A stretch of DNA of 64,000 nucleotides from Casuarius casuarius (GCA_003342895.1 PTFA01000160.1:908849-972848), one strand, 5' to 3'; positions 32,161 to 44,527 are shown, numbered from the stretch's first letter. The notes: generated from the letters alone by a model not told the origin. Translations and numbers: made by a program.

Positions 32161-34221
32161 ACCTGCAAAGGCCTCGGCCGGTGCAAAGGGGTCTTCCTCT
32201 GGCTGGCTTCTGCTGTACGATCTTTATTCAAGCAGCTTCACTTTCTGGTGTCTCCAGTCCCACGCAGGCCCCACGTGCTGGAAATCAGCAGTGGAGATTA
32301 AAGCCGTGTTTGCAAACGGTTGGTACTGCTAAATCAAAGCAAGCGGATTAGCAAAACCGTTTGGCTTCTCAGTTCTGCTTTTCTGCCGTGACCGCGACAA
32401 ACAGCCCAACAGCTCCACTAATCCACACGCCAGCCCCGTTCTTGGGAAATCAATCTCCTGTGCTTGGGTGCGTGGGAGGCGGGCACGTGGTCTTCTGGGG
32501 GGGAGCAAACACCGGCCCCCCCAGCTTGCTGCGGGCGCTGCGGGGCACGACGGTGTGCTAGGGGCTGCAGTCAGCTGCTCCCGGATGGTAAAACAAGCAA
32601 GTTGTTCATCCCATATACAAAGACCTGAAGTTTTCCTTCCTTCTTGGTACCATCCAAACTGCAGGTTTGTTTTGGACAGGATATGGGAAGAGCTGAGAGA
32701 TCTGTCCCTTCTCCATCCTGCAAGCACTGAATGCAAGTTGAAGGAAAATAATGAATGAGTACTTAAATTTTACCCAGAGCTTTCTTTCCTTTTTCTTTGT
32801 TAAAATAATTTGATTCATATATACCAAGGGTCTCAAAGTTCATTCTTTACAGAGCGAGTTGCTTTATAACAGCCTCATTTTTACATATACCAAAGGGAAT
32901 ACGAGTAGCAAGTCCTCTAGCTACGATGGCTTACCATTTCCCATTACCTGGCTCTGATTTTAAAGGCTTAAAACAATATTTGCCACAGTTTCAGCATCCA
33001 GGGTGAAATACTCTGAGCTGAAGTTTACTTCCAGTTGATTTTCAGAATTTCCGTAGAGAAACATTTCATTTGGATTCTGAAGGAAACAAGTTGAGGGGGG
33101 AATAGCTTTGTTTTTCTCATACTGAAAACAAGAGTAAGAATGACGACACCGTTTCAGTGAGGAAGCCTGACCGAATGCAGAGCACAAAGGGCTCAGGACT
33201 TGGAGGGACAGAGGACATCAGAAGGTGCCTTTTGCCATGCCAGTCAAAACTCACCCAAATTTAGCCAAACTATAGGCTTTTACATAAATCTGAGTTGGCA
33301 CCTACACAATTTGGTGCATAGATTTCATGCCGAGTCTGTCCAGGGAACAAACACCCCCAGGGCTCCGGGTTTCTCCGTGCCAGCTGGAGGCCTTACTTCA
33401 GCCCGGGAAGGCAGAGCCTCCTCCCCGCGGCTCGGGGCCATGTGCTGCTGCCGGAGAAAGAGACGTTTTTCAACAGGTTGAGTCAGAAGAGAGGTAAGTG
33501 TGATCCTGTCATGGAAAATGGTGTAAGCATGCATCATGAGAGGATGCAGTGAAGATTTCAGAAACAGCCTCAGTGCTGTATTTTTCCAAGTGTGATTGCC
33601 CGATTTTACCATCTTAGCTTGCTGTTAGCAAAGGGATTCTTTGGTTGTAATGGAAATGGACCCTACGACCTCATCTGCTGAGGGAATTTATCTTCATTGC
33701 AGCCTTGACATGGGGTACTTCTGAAGAGCTCCAGATATAACCGATCTTTATGTTTTCTCGGCTATACCTCACTCGCACGGTAGCGCAGCGCCGGGCTGCT
33801 GGAACAGGGACAGCTTCCCCGAGCAGAGATCATCTCAAACACAATTCCCTGGCTAATTGCTCGGCACGGGGTGCTTCAAGTCAACACTTCAATCCCCGTT
33901 AGTCACGCAGGCCTGCTAACCGCAGGGCTTCCTGGCGTACGGCGCACTCCCGGCTCCCACCAAGGTGGGGAGAACTGGTGAATTCACAGTGAGCCGAAAA
34001 CACCGTGAGCTGCTTGGGCACCCCTGAGGGTACCTAAACGTGAGGCAGGATTTCCCAAAAGCCCACTTCTGAGGGTCAGAGAAGGGCAGGTCTTTGAGGC
34101 CGCTGTGGAAATGCCACCTGAAGTGTTGGCTTTCAGGAGCACTGACCTGGAAGAAGGTGCCGCTTCCCCCCGGTGAGCGTTTACACCGTGCTATGAATTA
34201 AACTGCACCGCCCAGCTAAAA
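32161..34221. other. No gene seen
   Basis: The AT-rich part at 32740-33180 has no recognised element. A strong donor-like AG/GTAAGT lies at about 33492-33499, but the frame leading to it is closed by a TGA at about 33479, so a coding exon is not supported. Confidence 0.55.
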
Positions 34222-34318
34222 AGTGGGAGAAAATTTACGAATGGAGAAACTGAGGCAACCTAAATACTCAGCCGCAGTCACACAGCTTATCGGGAGCGCG
34301 TGGGCCAGAACCCAGCCG
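34222..34318 (-). mobile_element. MIR-type SINE fragment, antisense
   Basis: The plus strand shows 'tttacgaatggagaaactga', 'ggcaacctaaatactcag', 'cagtcacacagcttatcggg' and 'gggccagaacccagc'. In the MIR reverse complement these are 'tttacagatgaggaaactga', 'ggtcacacagctagta' and 'gaacccagg'. Order and spacing agree. Confidence 0.75.
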
Positions 34319-34744
34319 CAAGGCTCCGGCCGCTCCCTGGCTTCCACGTACTTACTCCAGCCCCCTCCTCCGTTGCTGAAATCTGGAGAGAAGCTTCAAG
34401 CCATCTCGTCTGCTAATGAATGACAGACGCTGTTCGCTGGCCAGCTCTTCTCCCGGCGTGGCGGAGCACCTGCTGCGCTCTGGTTCTCCTTCCTGTAGCA
34501 GCAGCAGTAACCTCGGCACAGGGCATTTGCAAGGTGAACTACCGAATCCATTCCTTAGGTCCAGCCCAGCCGGCAGCTGCCTCTAGTCAGTGGTAAACTC
34601 CAAAGAAAGGCTCTTTGCTTCAGCAGCTAGTGCTTATGAGACTGCTCTTGCACTAGGCCTGTCTTGAAACCGGTAGCAGTGCCCCTTTCCCCTGGAAGCG
34701 ACAGCAATCAGCCTCTAATACACAGCCTGCAGCAACCACTTGCT
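34319..34744. other. No gene seen
   Basis: Nothing recognised; short frames only. Confidence 0.55.
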
Positions 34745-35160
34745 GGCTATCAATACATGTGTATCAATACGTGAGTGTGTATGTATATATGTGGAATCAA
34801 TAAAAAAGTAACATTTAAGAAGCTGTAATACAGTCTGCGTCATGGTCAGGAAATGCAGCAAGTGTTAAAAGCTTAATGGACAGCGGAGGAATGGATTTAA
34901 GTGAGTTGTTTGCAGACTTCAGCAGTCAGGACGAGAGGGAAATCAAGGAGAGAGAGAACGAGAATTTAGAAGGATTTGGAGATGCTGCCTCCGGAGCTGG
35001 TAATGAATAAGAATGAACACACTGAAACACCAGGCTGCTTCCAGAACACAGCTCTGGCACGCGCTCTGGCACCCGCTTTAATTTTATGCTGCAGTTACCT
35101 GTTCCGACCTCAAATAAAACAGCAATTCCAATGGGAATGTTGAATTAAATCAGCTGCTCA
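34745..35160. promoter_or_regulatory. AT-rich candidate conserved block
   Basis: The block starts with the direct repeat TATCAATAC (34748-34756 and 34762-34770). It continues with ATTA-containing and purine-rich sequence and ends with a TEAD-type GGAATG (35134-35139, complement of CATTCC), then an E-box CAGCTG (35151-35156). MCAT plus E-box pairs occur in muscle regulatory DNA. The functional reading is inference. Confidence 0.3.
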
Positions 35161-36305
35161 GCTCCCTGAGCCTGGCGCTTTCTTCCTCTTGCTTTTCTTA
35201 CCCTGGAGATTGTAGCGGTGCATTTTAAACCTTTGCAGGCAAATCTGGGAACTCAAATGGGTTCCCTGGGGAGGAGGTAGCTGCAGGATGCTAGACAGAG
35301 CGTGATGAGGTGTGTGCGACAGGGCTGAGCTGTCTGGCAGGATTAGGCTTTTGCAGAGTCTCAGTTACGCTGCTGCAGCCATACCCCCTCCTTTTCCAGG
35401 CCCCAGGTCCAGCATGCAAGCAAGGAAGTTCTTGCTCCTTGAGGAGGCAGGGAGCAGGGAAGCGGCCAAGTGAGTTGGCTGCCACAGACCAGCTAGGAGC
35501 AGGACCGGGATGGCTCCCCTGGGCCCTCCCTTCGCTCCGTAGGAGGGGAAACGGTCCCTGGGAGGCCGCTGCCAAAGAACCAGCTCTGTGGTGAGGGAGG
35601 AGCCGTGGAAAAGCAGCTGGGCTGGTGCTCCCAGAAGAGCAGGACAGCATGACAGGCTGTCCTGGGTCTTGCATTCCTTTTTCCACTCCTTTCCCTCCCC
35701 GCCTTGGGAGGCCTTTTGCACTGCTCTAACTCCAAATACACCAAAAGGGAGCCCTGCAGAGAACTACACACCCATCTTCTCAGCCTTTGGAGGCCCTGCC
35801 CTGCCAAGGCTGTGTGCACAGCTCCTGCCTTGTCCAGGGTCGGTGTTTTTAGCCCCAGCACAAGAGTTGGGCATTGATTGTAGGACACAGGAGGTAGCCG
35901 TGCTGCTGTGGGTGCCGCAGGTGCTTGCCACATTGCTTTGGCACTCCATGAAGATGCAGTTGGGCCACCATGGATATTTAACACCTCTGTTCAGTGTCAG
36001 GAGGGAGGAGGGTTGGCACAACATATGACTTCTCTGAGCATGGTCCATTCAGAGAGCAATGGCTCATCCAACCCAGGCCTTGGTGAAAATGCTGGGGCCA
36101 GTGTGCAGCCACAAATATTGTTGAGACTTTCAACTTGGACACCAGCTTACAGCCACCACAGTCTGTTCCTTGCTTTTCCTCGACCCCTCCTTCTCTCACC
36201 TAAACATTTCTCTCTACAAACTCAACCAACACCCGAAAGATCCTTTTTCACTTGCCATTAGACATGGTCAAGGGCTCATCCTCCCCATACTGCTAGTGTG
36301 GAAAG
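35161..36305. other. No gene seen
   Basis: Frames of up to 163 codons on the minus strand (35493-35984) overlap plus-strand frames. No domain was recognised, and no repeats. Confidence 0.55.
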
Positions 36306-36530
36306 GGTTAAAAGCCTGACTCCCCTAGAGGCTACGCTTCACTTGATAATATCATCAGCTTGTGACAGTGTTAATGTGGGGATCAGGTGCACAAGGCGGT
36401 CTGCATTACCCTGGAGAGAGATGAGTTGTGTCCGGAAAAGCCAGAACTGGGTACGTGGCATAATTGCAGCAGGGCCTGATGATGGCTTCCTGACCCTTTC
36501 CTCTTAATAAACCATTAGCTGCCCCTTCGA
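36306..36530. promoter_or_regulatory. Candidate conserved non-coding block
   Basis: 'cacttgataatatcatcagc', 'ggcataattgcagcagggc' and 'cttaataaaccattagctg' provide several AT-rich homeodomain-like cores in otherwise moderate sequence. No repeat origin was recognised. Confidence 0.25.
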
Positions 36531-36699
36531 CGAAGAGCCTTCTCTCGCCTCTTGTTGCATGAGCCTTTCTCTCTCCTTAGTAGCCACATCCGCTGCGTGC
36601 GATCCTGCCCGGCTGCTCCGCTCGGCTCTCTCCTGCTGACCCTCCCCTGGGCCGCTGGCTCTGCACCGCCGTGGGAAACCTGTGCGTCTTCTGGCCAAT
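36531..36699. other. Nothing recognised
   Basis: Short interval between two candidate blocks, moderately GC-rich. Confidence 0.5.
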
Positions 36700-36900
36700 T
36701 ACATCACTTAAGAGGTAGCAGCAGTGATAGATAAGCAAATGGCACCCTTCGCAGCTGCCCCCACCCGCGTCGCTCGGCCTCTGTGCGCCGTCTCCCTGCT
36801 GCCCTCCTGCGTATTTAATGCACGGGGAAATTTTTCAATATATATTCAAATCACCGCAGCTAGGAGGGAGCTTAGGCTGCCATGCACGGCTTATTGCTCC
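36700..36900. promoter_or_regulatory. Candidate block with GATA sites and an E-box
   Basis: GATAGATAAG (36726-36735) contains two overlapping GATA cores and is immediately followed by CAAATG (36736-36741), an E-box-type sequence. 'ttcaatatatattcaaatca' lies about 100 bp downstream. The spacing is not the classical E-box-GATA composite, so binding is only a possibility. Confidence 0.27.
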
Positions 36901-38527
36901 CTACTGCCCTTACTGCTTCCAGCCATCGGCAGGGAGGGGAGCGCAGGGCCTTTTCCTCTTCCCAATGCCGAAACGCGGGGTGAAGAAGGATGTACCCAAG
37001 CTGCTCACCTGGACGGAGGCTGCAGACCGATGGCGGTGACTTCCTGGCACTTCTCAGGACGTTGAACAGGGCCGTGAGTTCCCCGCCTCGTGCAAAGCCG
37101 GACCCTCCTGCAGAGACCGGCCGATGCCCTGCCTGTGGGGGCTGCCGCCTTAGCCGGGGAGCAGGGCAAGAGCAGCGGCCGAGCAGCACCCCAGCGCAGG
37201 CGGCACCGGTTTCCCAGGGAGAACTGGGGCAGGCGAAGACCAGCCGCAGCAGAAGCCCGGTGCCCACCCAGGCAGGCTCTGCAGGGGTCGGGGAGAGGGG
37301 GGACTGCACAGCAGGGCAGCAGGGGGGCTGGAAAGAGCATTTCTGCAAATCATTGCTTTTAAATAAACAAGTAAAAGACAAACAGGAACGGATCGGGAGG
37401 GGAACTATTTCAGATGCGTTTTCCTTGAGTGTGTGAGTACACAAGCCAGACCAGCACAGGGAGTTAGTCTCTGTCTATCTTCCAGGTTCTGCATCTTGCC
37501 AATAAACATATCTAAAATCACTGTGCTGGGTAGAGTCCCTCAGCAGGGCTCTGTCAGCTGAACTTTCCACAGCTGAAAACTTATCTTGTCTCGTTGTTGC
37601 TGGCTATTTGTATTCCAGTGGTACTAGAAGTGTTTGCTACAGGGCATGGTAAGATACCTGCCTTGCCTCAAATTCAAGTTACTGAAGGAAAAAATAAGCT
37701 TTTCCACACAGAGGAAATCCTGTGCCACAGGATTTAAATGCCAAAAGCAGCAGAGGTTGTGGAGGAACCTGTCTGCGGGTGACCTGCAGTCTGGTCGTTC
37801 CTCCTGGGTATTCGCAGAGAAGTGACCGTAACAAGACAAATGGACCTGGGCGTTTTGCCACTAGCCAGGGAAGGCAGGAGGAAGGATGGAAGAAAGAGAG
37901 GAAGCTGGAGAGGTGCCCCCTTGGTCAGAGAAAGGGCAGGAAGGGTTTCTTTGCCTGCAGAGAGCAGACACCGAGGCTGCTCTTGGCTCCAGCTAGACTA
38001 GCAGAGCGCCCTGTGCTGTGAATGCTCTGCCATCGCCTTGGACTGAGGCACCTTCGAGGAGAGGTGCACCCGCAACCCGTGTGCAGTCACACCTCTGTGG
38101 TCAGAGGTTTTTCCACCTGAGCAAAGAGGCCACGTCCCCTTCCTGCAGGTAATGCCACCCACGCGTCGCATCAGTCACGCCTGGCTCAGCCACGCAATGC
38201 ACCAGCGCATCCCGCGGTGTCACTGCCCTCCAGGTCACACCAACCTCCTCGCCTGCCGGCTGCCTTCTGCCTGCCCGGCGTCCCTCATTCCTACCTGTCC
38301 GCAGTCACTATGTCCCCAGCTTTTTCACAGCTTCCATGTGCCCAGCTGAAGTCCTGAGTGAGAAACACAGGCCAGGCGGGCTGCCCTCGGGGTTTGTTCC
38401 CCCAACTCGAAGGAATCGGGAGCTGAACTTCCCCACCGTGCCAGTCCCCGCACGGAGCTGCTGGAGGAGCCCTGGCCCCTCCCGCCCTCGCAGCCATCAG
38501 TTTCCTGGGAGGAGGAGGAGAAAATGC
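36901..38527. other. No gene seen
   Basis: The GC-rich part at 36990-37320 carries frames on both strands. The remainder is ordinary. 'cttttaaataaacaagtaaa' at about 37357 is AT-rich but isolated. Confidence 0.55.
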
Positions 38528-38571
38528 AACAATGTTGCAACTTTGTAGCAACAATGTAGCAACAATGTAGC
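38528..38571 (+). repeat. Tandem repeat, 11-bp unit x 4
   Basis: Four copies of AACAATGTAGC; copy 1 has TTGC and copy 2 has CTTTG changes, while copies 3 and 4 are identical. Each unit contains a SOX-type ACAAT core, so the array creates repeated SOX-like sites. Confidence 0.9.
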
Positions 38572-41174
38572 AAAGCCCTTATAAGGCGAAAGTGATTTTG
38601 TTTAACAACAAAACTGACTTCACTAGCCCGCACTCCCATTCCCGTGCACACAGCACCAGGAGCACGGCGGCACGCGTGTCCAGCGGTCTGCCCGCCCTCA
38701 AGCACCAGCACTCGCAAGTCCCAGTGGTCTGTCCAGCATCCCTTGGAGTGTCAAGGAGGACAAGGGACGCCAGGTACCGAAGCCTCGTGATGTCTCCTGG
38801 GCTCTTCTTCAGTCGCCAGCTGGTCCTGATGACTGGCTAACCTAGGTGCCATCCACAACTCCCATCCTTATGTCCTTCCTGCTGCTCCTTCTGATGTCTC
38901 CACACCCAGGCAGTCCCATTCATTCCCCAGTCAGACAAACCTTAACGTTTCTATCACAAAACTCTGCAAAAAAAAAAAAAAAAAAAGCTGTCATTTTCTC
39001 TCGTGCTGCTTAGCACTGCCGGGTCATGCATGCGATAGCAGCCGTGTGTCCGGGCCATTCACAGAGCAATGAGAGCCGTCTCTGCCCGTCACCCAGTCTG
39101 GCAGAGAAGCTGGGCCTTTCTCTGCTTCCTCCAGAGGACAGTAATCTCTCTGGGCTGAACCCACTCTCTCCCAAAGTCCCACTGTGACAACAGGTTAGTT
39201 GGAGGCGGAGATGCACAAACTGAACTTCTGAGCTTGGAAAGTGCTTCACATTCAACCCAGGCTGCCCTGAAAGCCAGGCTCAAGTTGTTGCAGCTTCATG
39301 GCTCTTTTCACGCCAGCTAGTTGGTGTAGATGTATCTCAGCTCCACTGAGGTGACGGGATTTTCAGGCAGAGCAGGACAGCTAGACTTTAAATGAGAGAC
39401 ATGTTTTGCTCCCACCAGCCTGCTGGGTCTCCGGGGGTCTTTCCCTTGTCACCTACTACTCCCAGGACATTCTCCCTGCACAAGTGTGTCTTATTTTTAT
39501 CAACCTCTTTCACTGCTGTTTTTCCCCCATCTTTTCCCCTCCCTTATTTGGTTATTAACCAACTGAATAACTTGGAAAAATCAAGCTCGGAGTCAACTTG
39601 TTTTTTTTAATTAAAGTTTCTGCTTTTTCACCTAGATCTGTAGCACAGAGCTTTGCCGATGCTCTCAGCATCTCAAGGAGCCTCAAGAACCAGCTCTATG
39701 CTGCAACATAGGACCCACACAATGAGCAAACCCAGTGATGCCCAAAACACCCCCAGAGTCAGGAGGAAGCAGGACAGACACTCTTTAGCTCGTGCCCTGC
39801 TTGGCAGGTGCTGTTGTATGAACGTTTCCAGGCTGCTGCTGGAATCGAGCGTTTCCTCGTTTCGCTTCCCCTTGGGGCACGGCTTGCCTGCAGGAGACCG
39901 TCCAGGGACCTCAGCACCGTGTCTGCGGGGCCGCGAGCACCCCCTCCTCACTGATGCCCTTCTAGAAATCCCCGTCTCTCATCACTGCGGTTGGCCCTGT
40001 GACTTCTCTAGCTGGCTGCTCTTTTCCGCAACGAGCAGCACAGGACCACGAGCATTTGAGATTGAAGCTTTGGGTTTTCTCCTTATATCACCAGGCCTTA
40101 CCTACTACATTTCTGCTCCTTTTTTCTCTCCCACGCAGCCTTTTGCTGGCTGTTCCCAAGCCTCAGCCTCTGCGCGCTGCTCTAGGAGCGGCCGTCGCTG
40201 GGTCCCACACTCCCTAACACCTTCGTATCCTTCAGGGCTCTTCGTTTGTTTTTGCCCCTTAGCTTCCAGCTTTTGCAGCCACTGCCGTCTCGGACAGCTG
40301 TGATGTATTAGTGACAAGCTGCCTTTGTGTTCTGCTCTTGCACAACAATAGATACTCATGTCTGTTTATACAAGTTTGAATTTGTCCATATAAATACGCT
40401 GTGGAAGAAACAGTAGACTATAGATTGCACACTGACAGCTGAAAGATTAAGGGAATCCATTAACTAAACCAACTGCCTGGAAATCTTATGCAGAACATAC
40501 ACCTGAAAGCTATTATTGCTGTGCTGTCATACTACTTTATCTCTTTATTTAGGACCCTTTTTGTTTGGTTGAGGGGTTGGACTTTTCTGTTTTTTTTTTT
40601 TGGTCTAATAATGTAAACTTGTTCTGGAGTAACAGAGGAGCCCTTGATGAAGTATCTAAGTATTTTCTGCTGAAGAATTTATGAACTCTGAGCCAGCACT
40701 GTCCTTGCCAGATCCCATGGAGCGTAAGGGGAGGGGGCACTTGCCTGTCTCCGAGCTTGTGCTGTGAATGGCCTTGGATCAGGTTTCCTTGCAATGAGCT
40801 GTTTGCATTGCTCTCAGGGGCGACTCTGTCTCACTTAAATATCTGGCTGCACTTAACCTTTCTTCACCTGAATTCTCTCCGTCTTTTGAGCACTCCCTGC
40901 CCCTACCTCTCCCACCGCCTCTCTGTTCTACAATAGCAGCCCAACACCAGGTTTGCAAGCGCACGCAGCCAGCCTGGCTTCCCGAGCGTCTCGTGGCTTC
41001 CCGAGCGGCCGGGACGCTGCGGAAGTTTCTCCGTTCTTTTCTGCTCAGAGTTTGTGCGATGCTCGTCGCCATAGTCCTGTGCAAACTCCTCGCTCCCCAT
41101 CAAGCAGTGTCTGCTCCTCGGCCTGCTTGTCCTCTCCTGCGTCCTCCCAGGAAGAAACGTGTGCAGTGAGGCTT
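38572..41174. other. No gene seen
   Basis: Apart from the A19 tract at 38968-38986 and a T-run near 40591-40601, nothing is recognisable. The longest plus frame (39653-40303, 216 codons) has no domain and is shadowed on the minus strand. The A-tract is not preceded by a recognisable gene copy or polyadenylation signal, so it is not evidence of a processed pseudogene. Confidence 0.5.
38968..38986 (+). repeat. Poly(A) tract, 19 A
   Basis: Uninterrupted run of 19 A, preceded by CTCTGC and followed by GCTGTC. No AATAAA or target-site duplication is visible. Confidence 0.95.
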
Positions 41175-41193
41175 GGGGGGGGGGGCGGGGGGG
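41175..41193 (+). repeat. G-tract (G11-C-G7)
   Basis: Eighteen G interrupted by one C. It can form a G-quadruplex on one strand and is slippage-prone. It separates a CpG-containing stretch from TTATATCC. Confidence 0.9.
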
Positions 41194-43837
41194 TTATATC
41201 CACCTTGCGTTAGTGGTAGGGAAGGCAAAGGCAGAGATGCGCAGCCTGGAAAGGTTTCGAGGAAGGTCATTCCCCGGTGCTGTGCAAGGCTGTAAGGCAG
41301 GGCACAGCGAGACCGCCCCTCCTCAGGGCTGTCGGGGCTGGAAGCCGAGCAGCGTCGGCCTCCCAGCCCCGGCTCGCGGGTCAGAGGTGGAACCGACATC
41401 CGCAGCGCGACGGGCGGCTGGAAAGCAGAACTGCCCGCACAGTCGTGATGCTGCTGTCCACGTTTCGGGACTACCCTGATGTCATGGAGCAACCAGAATC
41501 CAATTTAGGCGGTCTTTAAGTTAGGAGCCACTTCTGTGTGTGTGTGTATGTATATGTATATGTTCCTCAGCAGCTATCTAGAGTCTGGGGGAGAGGCTGA
41601 TATCTTGATTCGAAAAATAGTTCTCTTAGTGTAAAAGTCTTTGCATTCGAGCAGCCTCTGGTCCCTTATTAACGCAGAGCCCAGAATTACGGCTGTCTGG
41701 GCTGCCGGTTGCCTTCCAGCGCAAAGGGTTCACCCAGGCGAGTCTGTAAAGCTGGGGATATGTTTTCAGAAGCTGTTTGTCTAAGACAACACCCATAGGT
41801 CAAAACCTTGTCTTCCCCCTTTTTCTCATCCCTGCTTTCACACTTTCCCTCCTTCTCTCGAATAAGTCTTGCCAGTGGCACTGCAGCAGAGCTTTATTTG
41901 ATTTTGCGGTTACTCAGATAATATTTGCACATACGTGTTCAGTCCGTGCTACATGCCTCAGATGGTCGTTTCAAGTATGTGATTTCTTTTACTGTTATTG
42001 CTGATTGTTTTCTTCTTCATTTGAAATCACAGGGTGAGTGGGGTCTTTTGGAAAAGTGAATATTATGGTTAGTGAAAATGCAGTCTGCACAAATGTAAAA
42101 CTTTTCTGCAAAAGGGGCTGTAATGACTGCAAAGTTTTCTGTGCCTGCAGCAGCACTAAGCTGTCCCTTAGAGTGGGAGGGCAAATATCACCTCCGAGAG
42201 AGCCCCGTTTCTCCGGTGATGTGTGAGTGATTAATTCTGTCCTGAATGAAGAATAAAGTTTCAGTCCCTGCTATTGTCAGGGGAACGCTGCTGATTCTCC
42301 TCCCCGCTGCACAGATAGTAACCATGGCATCTGCTTTTCTAATGTGCCTCATGCCACCCGGACACTCGGCAAATAGGATATGTTAAAAGCTTTAATACTG
42401 ATTTGATGGCTTATGGTCTGAGATGTAAATTCACATTCAGGCCCATCTCCATGCTGAAACTGTTACTGTGTTGCTGAGAAGTGAGGAATTTCGAAACACG
42501 CTTTTAAAAGTTAGTGCAGCTGCTGTGTTGCAAACTCGCTACAAGTGGGATGTTTTCATTTCTCTCTTTTTTCTTCCCCTAACAAACACCGCAGGATCTG
42601 CCTAGCTTCTGAACTAATCACTTCACTTGTAAAATGAACGGGACTGGCCGGAGAGAGGCGAAGGGCCGAGGTTTGGGGAAATGGAGGCGTTCGGCAGAGC
42701 CCCTGGCCAGTGCCTTGCTGGGACGGATCCTGCTCCTGGGCTGGGAGCGCAGCACCGCTCCGGGCTCGACGCCCCCCTGCTCTGCCCCGCGGGGTTCGCA
42801 GCTCCCGCGGTGCCTGACAGTGCTGTGCAGCCCCGCGAAGGCAGCGCGAAGCTCTGGTCTTCAATTCCCATCCTTTTCCCCTCCTTACACCTCGTAGGGC
42901 CCGGGGATGCTTTCGGGGTGTCTCGCGCGCTGGGACACCTCAGTGCTTGGAGAGTTTGCTGCCGAGCACGAGGTGCGGGGCTGCGAGCAAGGCAGCCCTG
43001 CAACGCTGCCTTCGTGCCCCACTGGGAATTGGGGAGCTGTGGGAAAAGGTTCAGGGATAGGGAGTTGGGAATGAGGGAGAGCAGGACCTGGGGAAGTTGC
43101 TGAGCAGTTATGGAAAATCCTTTGCACTCTTACGGAAGAGAAACCACCTGTTTCAGGAGGATCTCTGACTCCTGCGGCTCAGTGTAAGGAATTGCGTCCC
43201 AGACTGGGGCTCTGCACAAACGCCCGGCACCCTCCGGGGCAGCTTTCGCTGCTCGTCTGCTGAATGCTGCAGAGGACTTCAAACAGCGGCACGGGGCCTG
43301 GATGAGCCCCGTGATACCAGAACATGTTCAGGCTCCAGCTTTAGTGCTGTCCATGGGAATTTTCCAGACAGATGGATGTGTCTGAAGGCTCCCTCGGAGC
43401 AGATACTAAACTTTTTAAAGTTCATCCTGGTGAAACCTGAGAAGACCTCAGCTCGTCCCTTGCTGCTCGGTAACCTGGCGGGTCGGTTTCTCTAGCCAGC
43501 CACCTGCACTAAGATGCTCTGGTGACAGGACGATTACAGAGCTCTTTCCAAAAGCATCCAGTGATTGGGTCTCCTGCGCTGCCTCCCTCTTCCCATGGGC
43601 TCTCCAGGAGCAGCCTGTGGTGGGAAGAGGACGCTCGGGCAGGCCGCGCTGGCAGGAGGCGCTTGCCACCAGAAAGAAGAAAGGAAGAACCGGAGCTTCG
43701 GAGGTGAGAAATGTGCTTTTGGAGCACTTACCAAGTCCATGTAAATCAGTTCGTGATTGTGCCTGCGAAGGCTCCATGCGGTTTGAGCTCATTTGGGCTA
43801 GGCTGGGGGGAGATGGTAGAGGTCGGGGAGAGACAGT
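41194..43837. other. No gene seen
   Basis: It contains a TG/TA microsatellite, an AT-richer section at 41870-42130 and a CpG-containing section at 42640-42990 with frames on both strands. No recognised exon. A MIR-like 'cttgtaaaatgaacggg' at about 42627 is too short to call. Confidence 0.5.
41535..41562 (+). repeat. (TG)n/(TATG)n microsatellite
   Basis: Alternating TG for about 13 bases, then TATGTATATGTATATG. An alternating purine-pyrimidine tract with Z-DNA potential. Confidence 0.85.
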
Positions 43838-43850
43838 GTTGCTAGGCAAC
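43838..43850. promoter_or_regulatory. RFX X-box-like inverted repeat GTTGCTAGGCAAC
   Basis: The half-sites GTTGC and GCAAC are perfect inverted repeats around TAG. The right half fits the X-box consensus RGYAAC exactly, and the left half GTNRCC has one mismatch (T for C). RFX factors bind such sites as dimers, for example in ciliary and MHC class II promoters. No exon is seen beside it. Confidence 0.45.
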
Positions 43851-44334
43851 ATTCCCCGTATATTAGGAAGATAAATCCTGTAATAATGGAATGAACTGAT
43901 ACTTTCTGTGCCTGTTGTTTATTTCTTTCTTTTTCAGTGGTTCTGCTCTCTTGGATCCCAGCTGCTGCATCAGGGAGCAAAATGACCTTTTAATGCCCCG
44001 AAGGACTAAGGGCCTTTATCCTCGCTGATGAAAACAGTGCGATATGGTGCTTTTCTGATCCCTTGCAACTAGGGCTTTATTGCCGGTGGTACAGTACTGG
44101 GCAGGAGGCGAGTCTGGGGTGAGAGTGGGAGGTCTGGCGGAGACAGGAACACCATGGAGGTGAAGCCCGGGTTTTCTGGCGGAAAAAGGACTGCAGCAAA
44201 GGCTAATGCCTTATCTCTGGACACATCGCACCCACGTACTGCTTGATTTTGCAAACATTTGTTTATTTGAGCTTTACCTGTCTCACAAGAAAGTGTATTT
44301 CAGTCTCTCCGCCAAAGTGGCTGTCGAGGCTGAT
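43851..44334. other. No gene seen
   Basis: Pyrimidine-rich near 43911-43935, otherwise ordinary. No exon was recognised after the pyrimidine tract. Confidence 0.55.
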
Positions 44335-44460
44335 GTTGGGATTTGCATGCATTGAGTATTCATACTGGAAGCGTTCCTATGTTCAGCCAACCAGCGGCCA
44401 GAGACAGCACCAGGTGACTTATCTGATCAGCTGTGATTCCAGCTAAAACACAGCTTGAAT
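44335..44460. promoter_or_regulatory. Candidate regulatory block with perfect octamer
   Basis: ATTTGCAT (44341-44348) is the perfect octamer bound by POU factors. It is followed by 'gcattgagtattcatactgg' and later 'tgatcagctgtgattccagc', which includes the E-box CAGCTG. Motif matches only. Confidence 0.3.
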
Positions 44461-44496
44461 ACTGAACACCCACAGGGAACTGTTTGCAATCAAGCC

Positions 44497-44527
44497 AAAA
44501 AAAAAAAAAAGAAAAAGAAAAGAAAAG
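44497..44527 (+). repeat. A-rich tract (A14 then GA4-5 repeats)
   Basis: A run of 14 A followed by GAAAAAGAAAAGAAAAG. It could be an old retroposon tail, but the upstream sequence is not recognisable as one. Confidence 0.85.

Noticed and set aside
33200..33499. Possible coding exon ending at a strong AG/GTAAGT donor
   Set aside because: The frame hits a TGA before the donor, and the peptide has no homology I recognise.
38968..38986. Poly(A) tract considered as the tail of a processed pseudogene
   Set aside because: No AATAAA upstream, no recognisable gene copy and no target-site duplication.
43340..43370. 'gtgctgtccatggg' resembling half of an RE1/NRSF site
   Set aside because: Only one half-site is present; the partner half GGTGCTG is missing.
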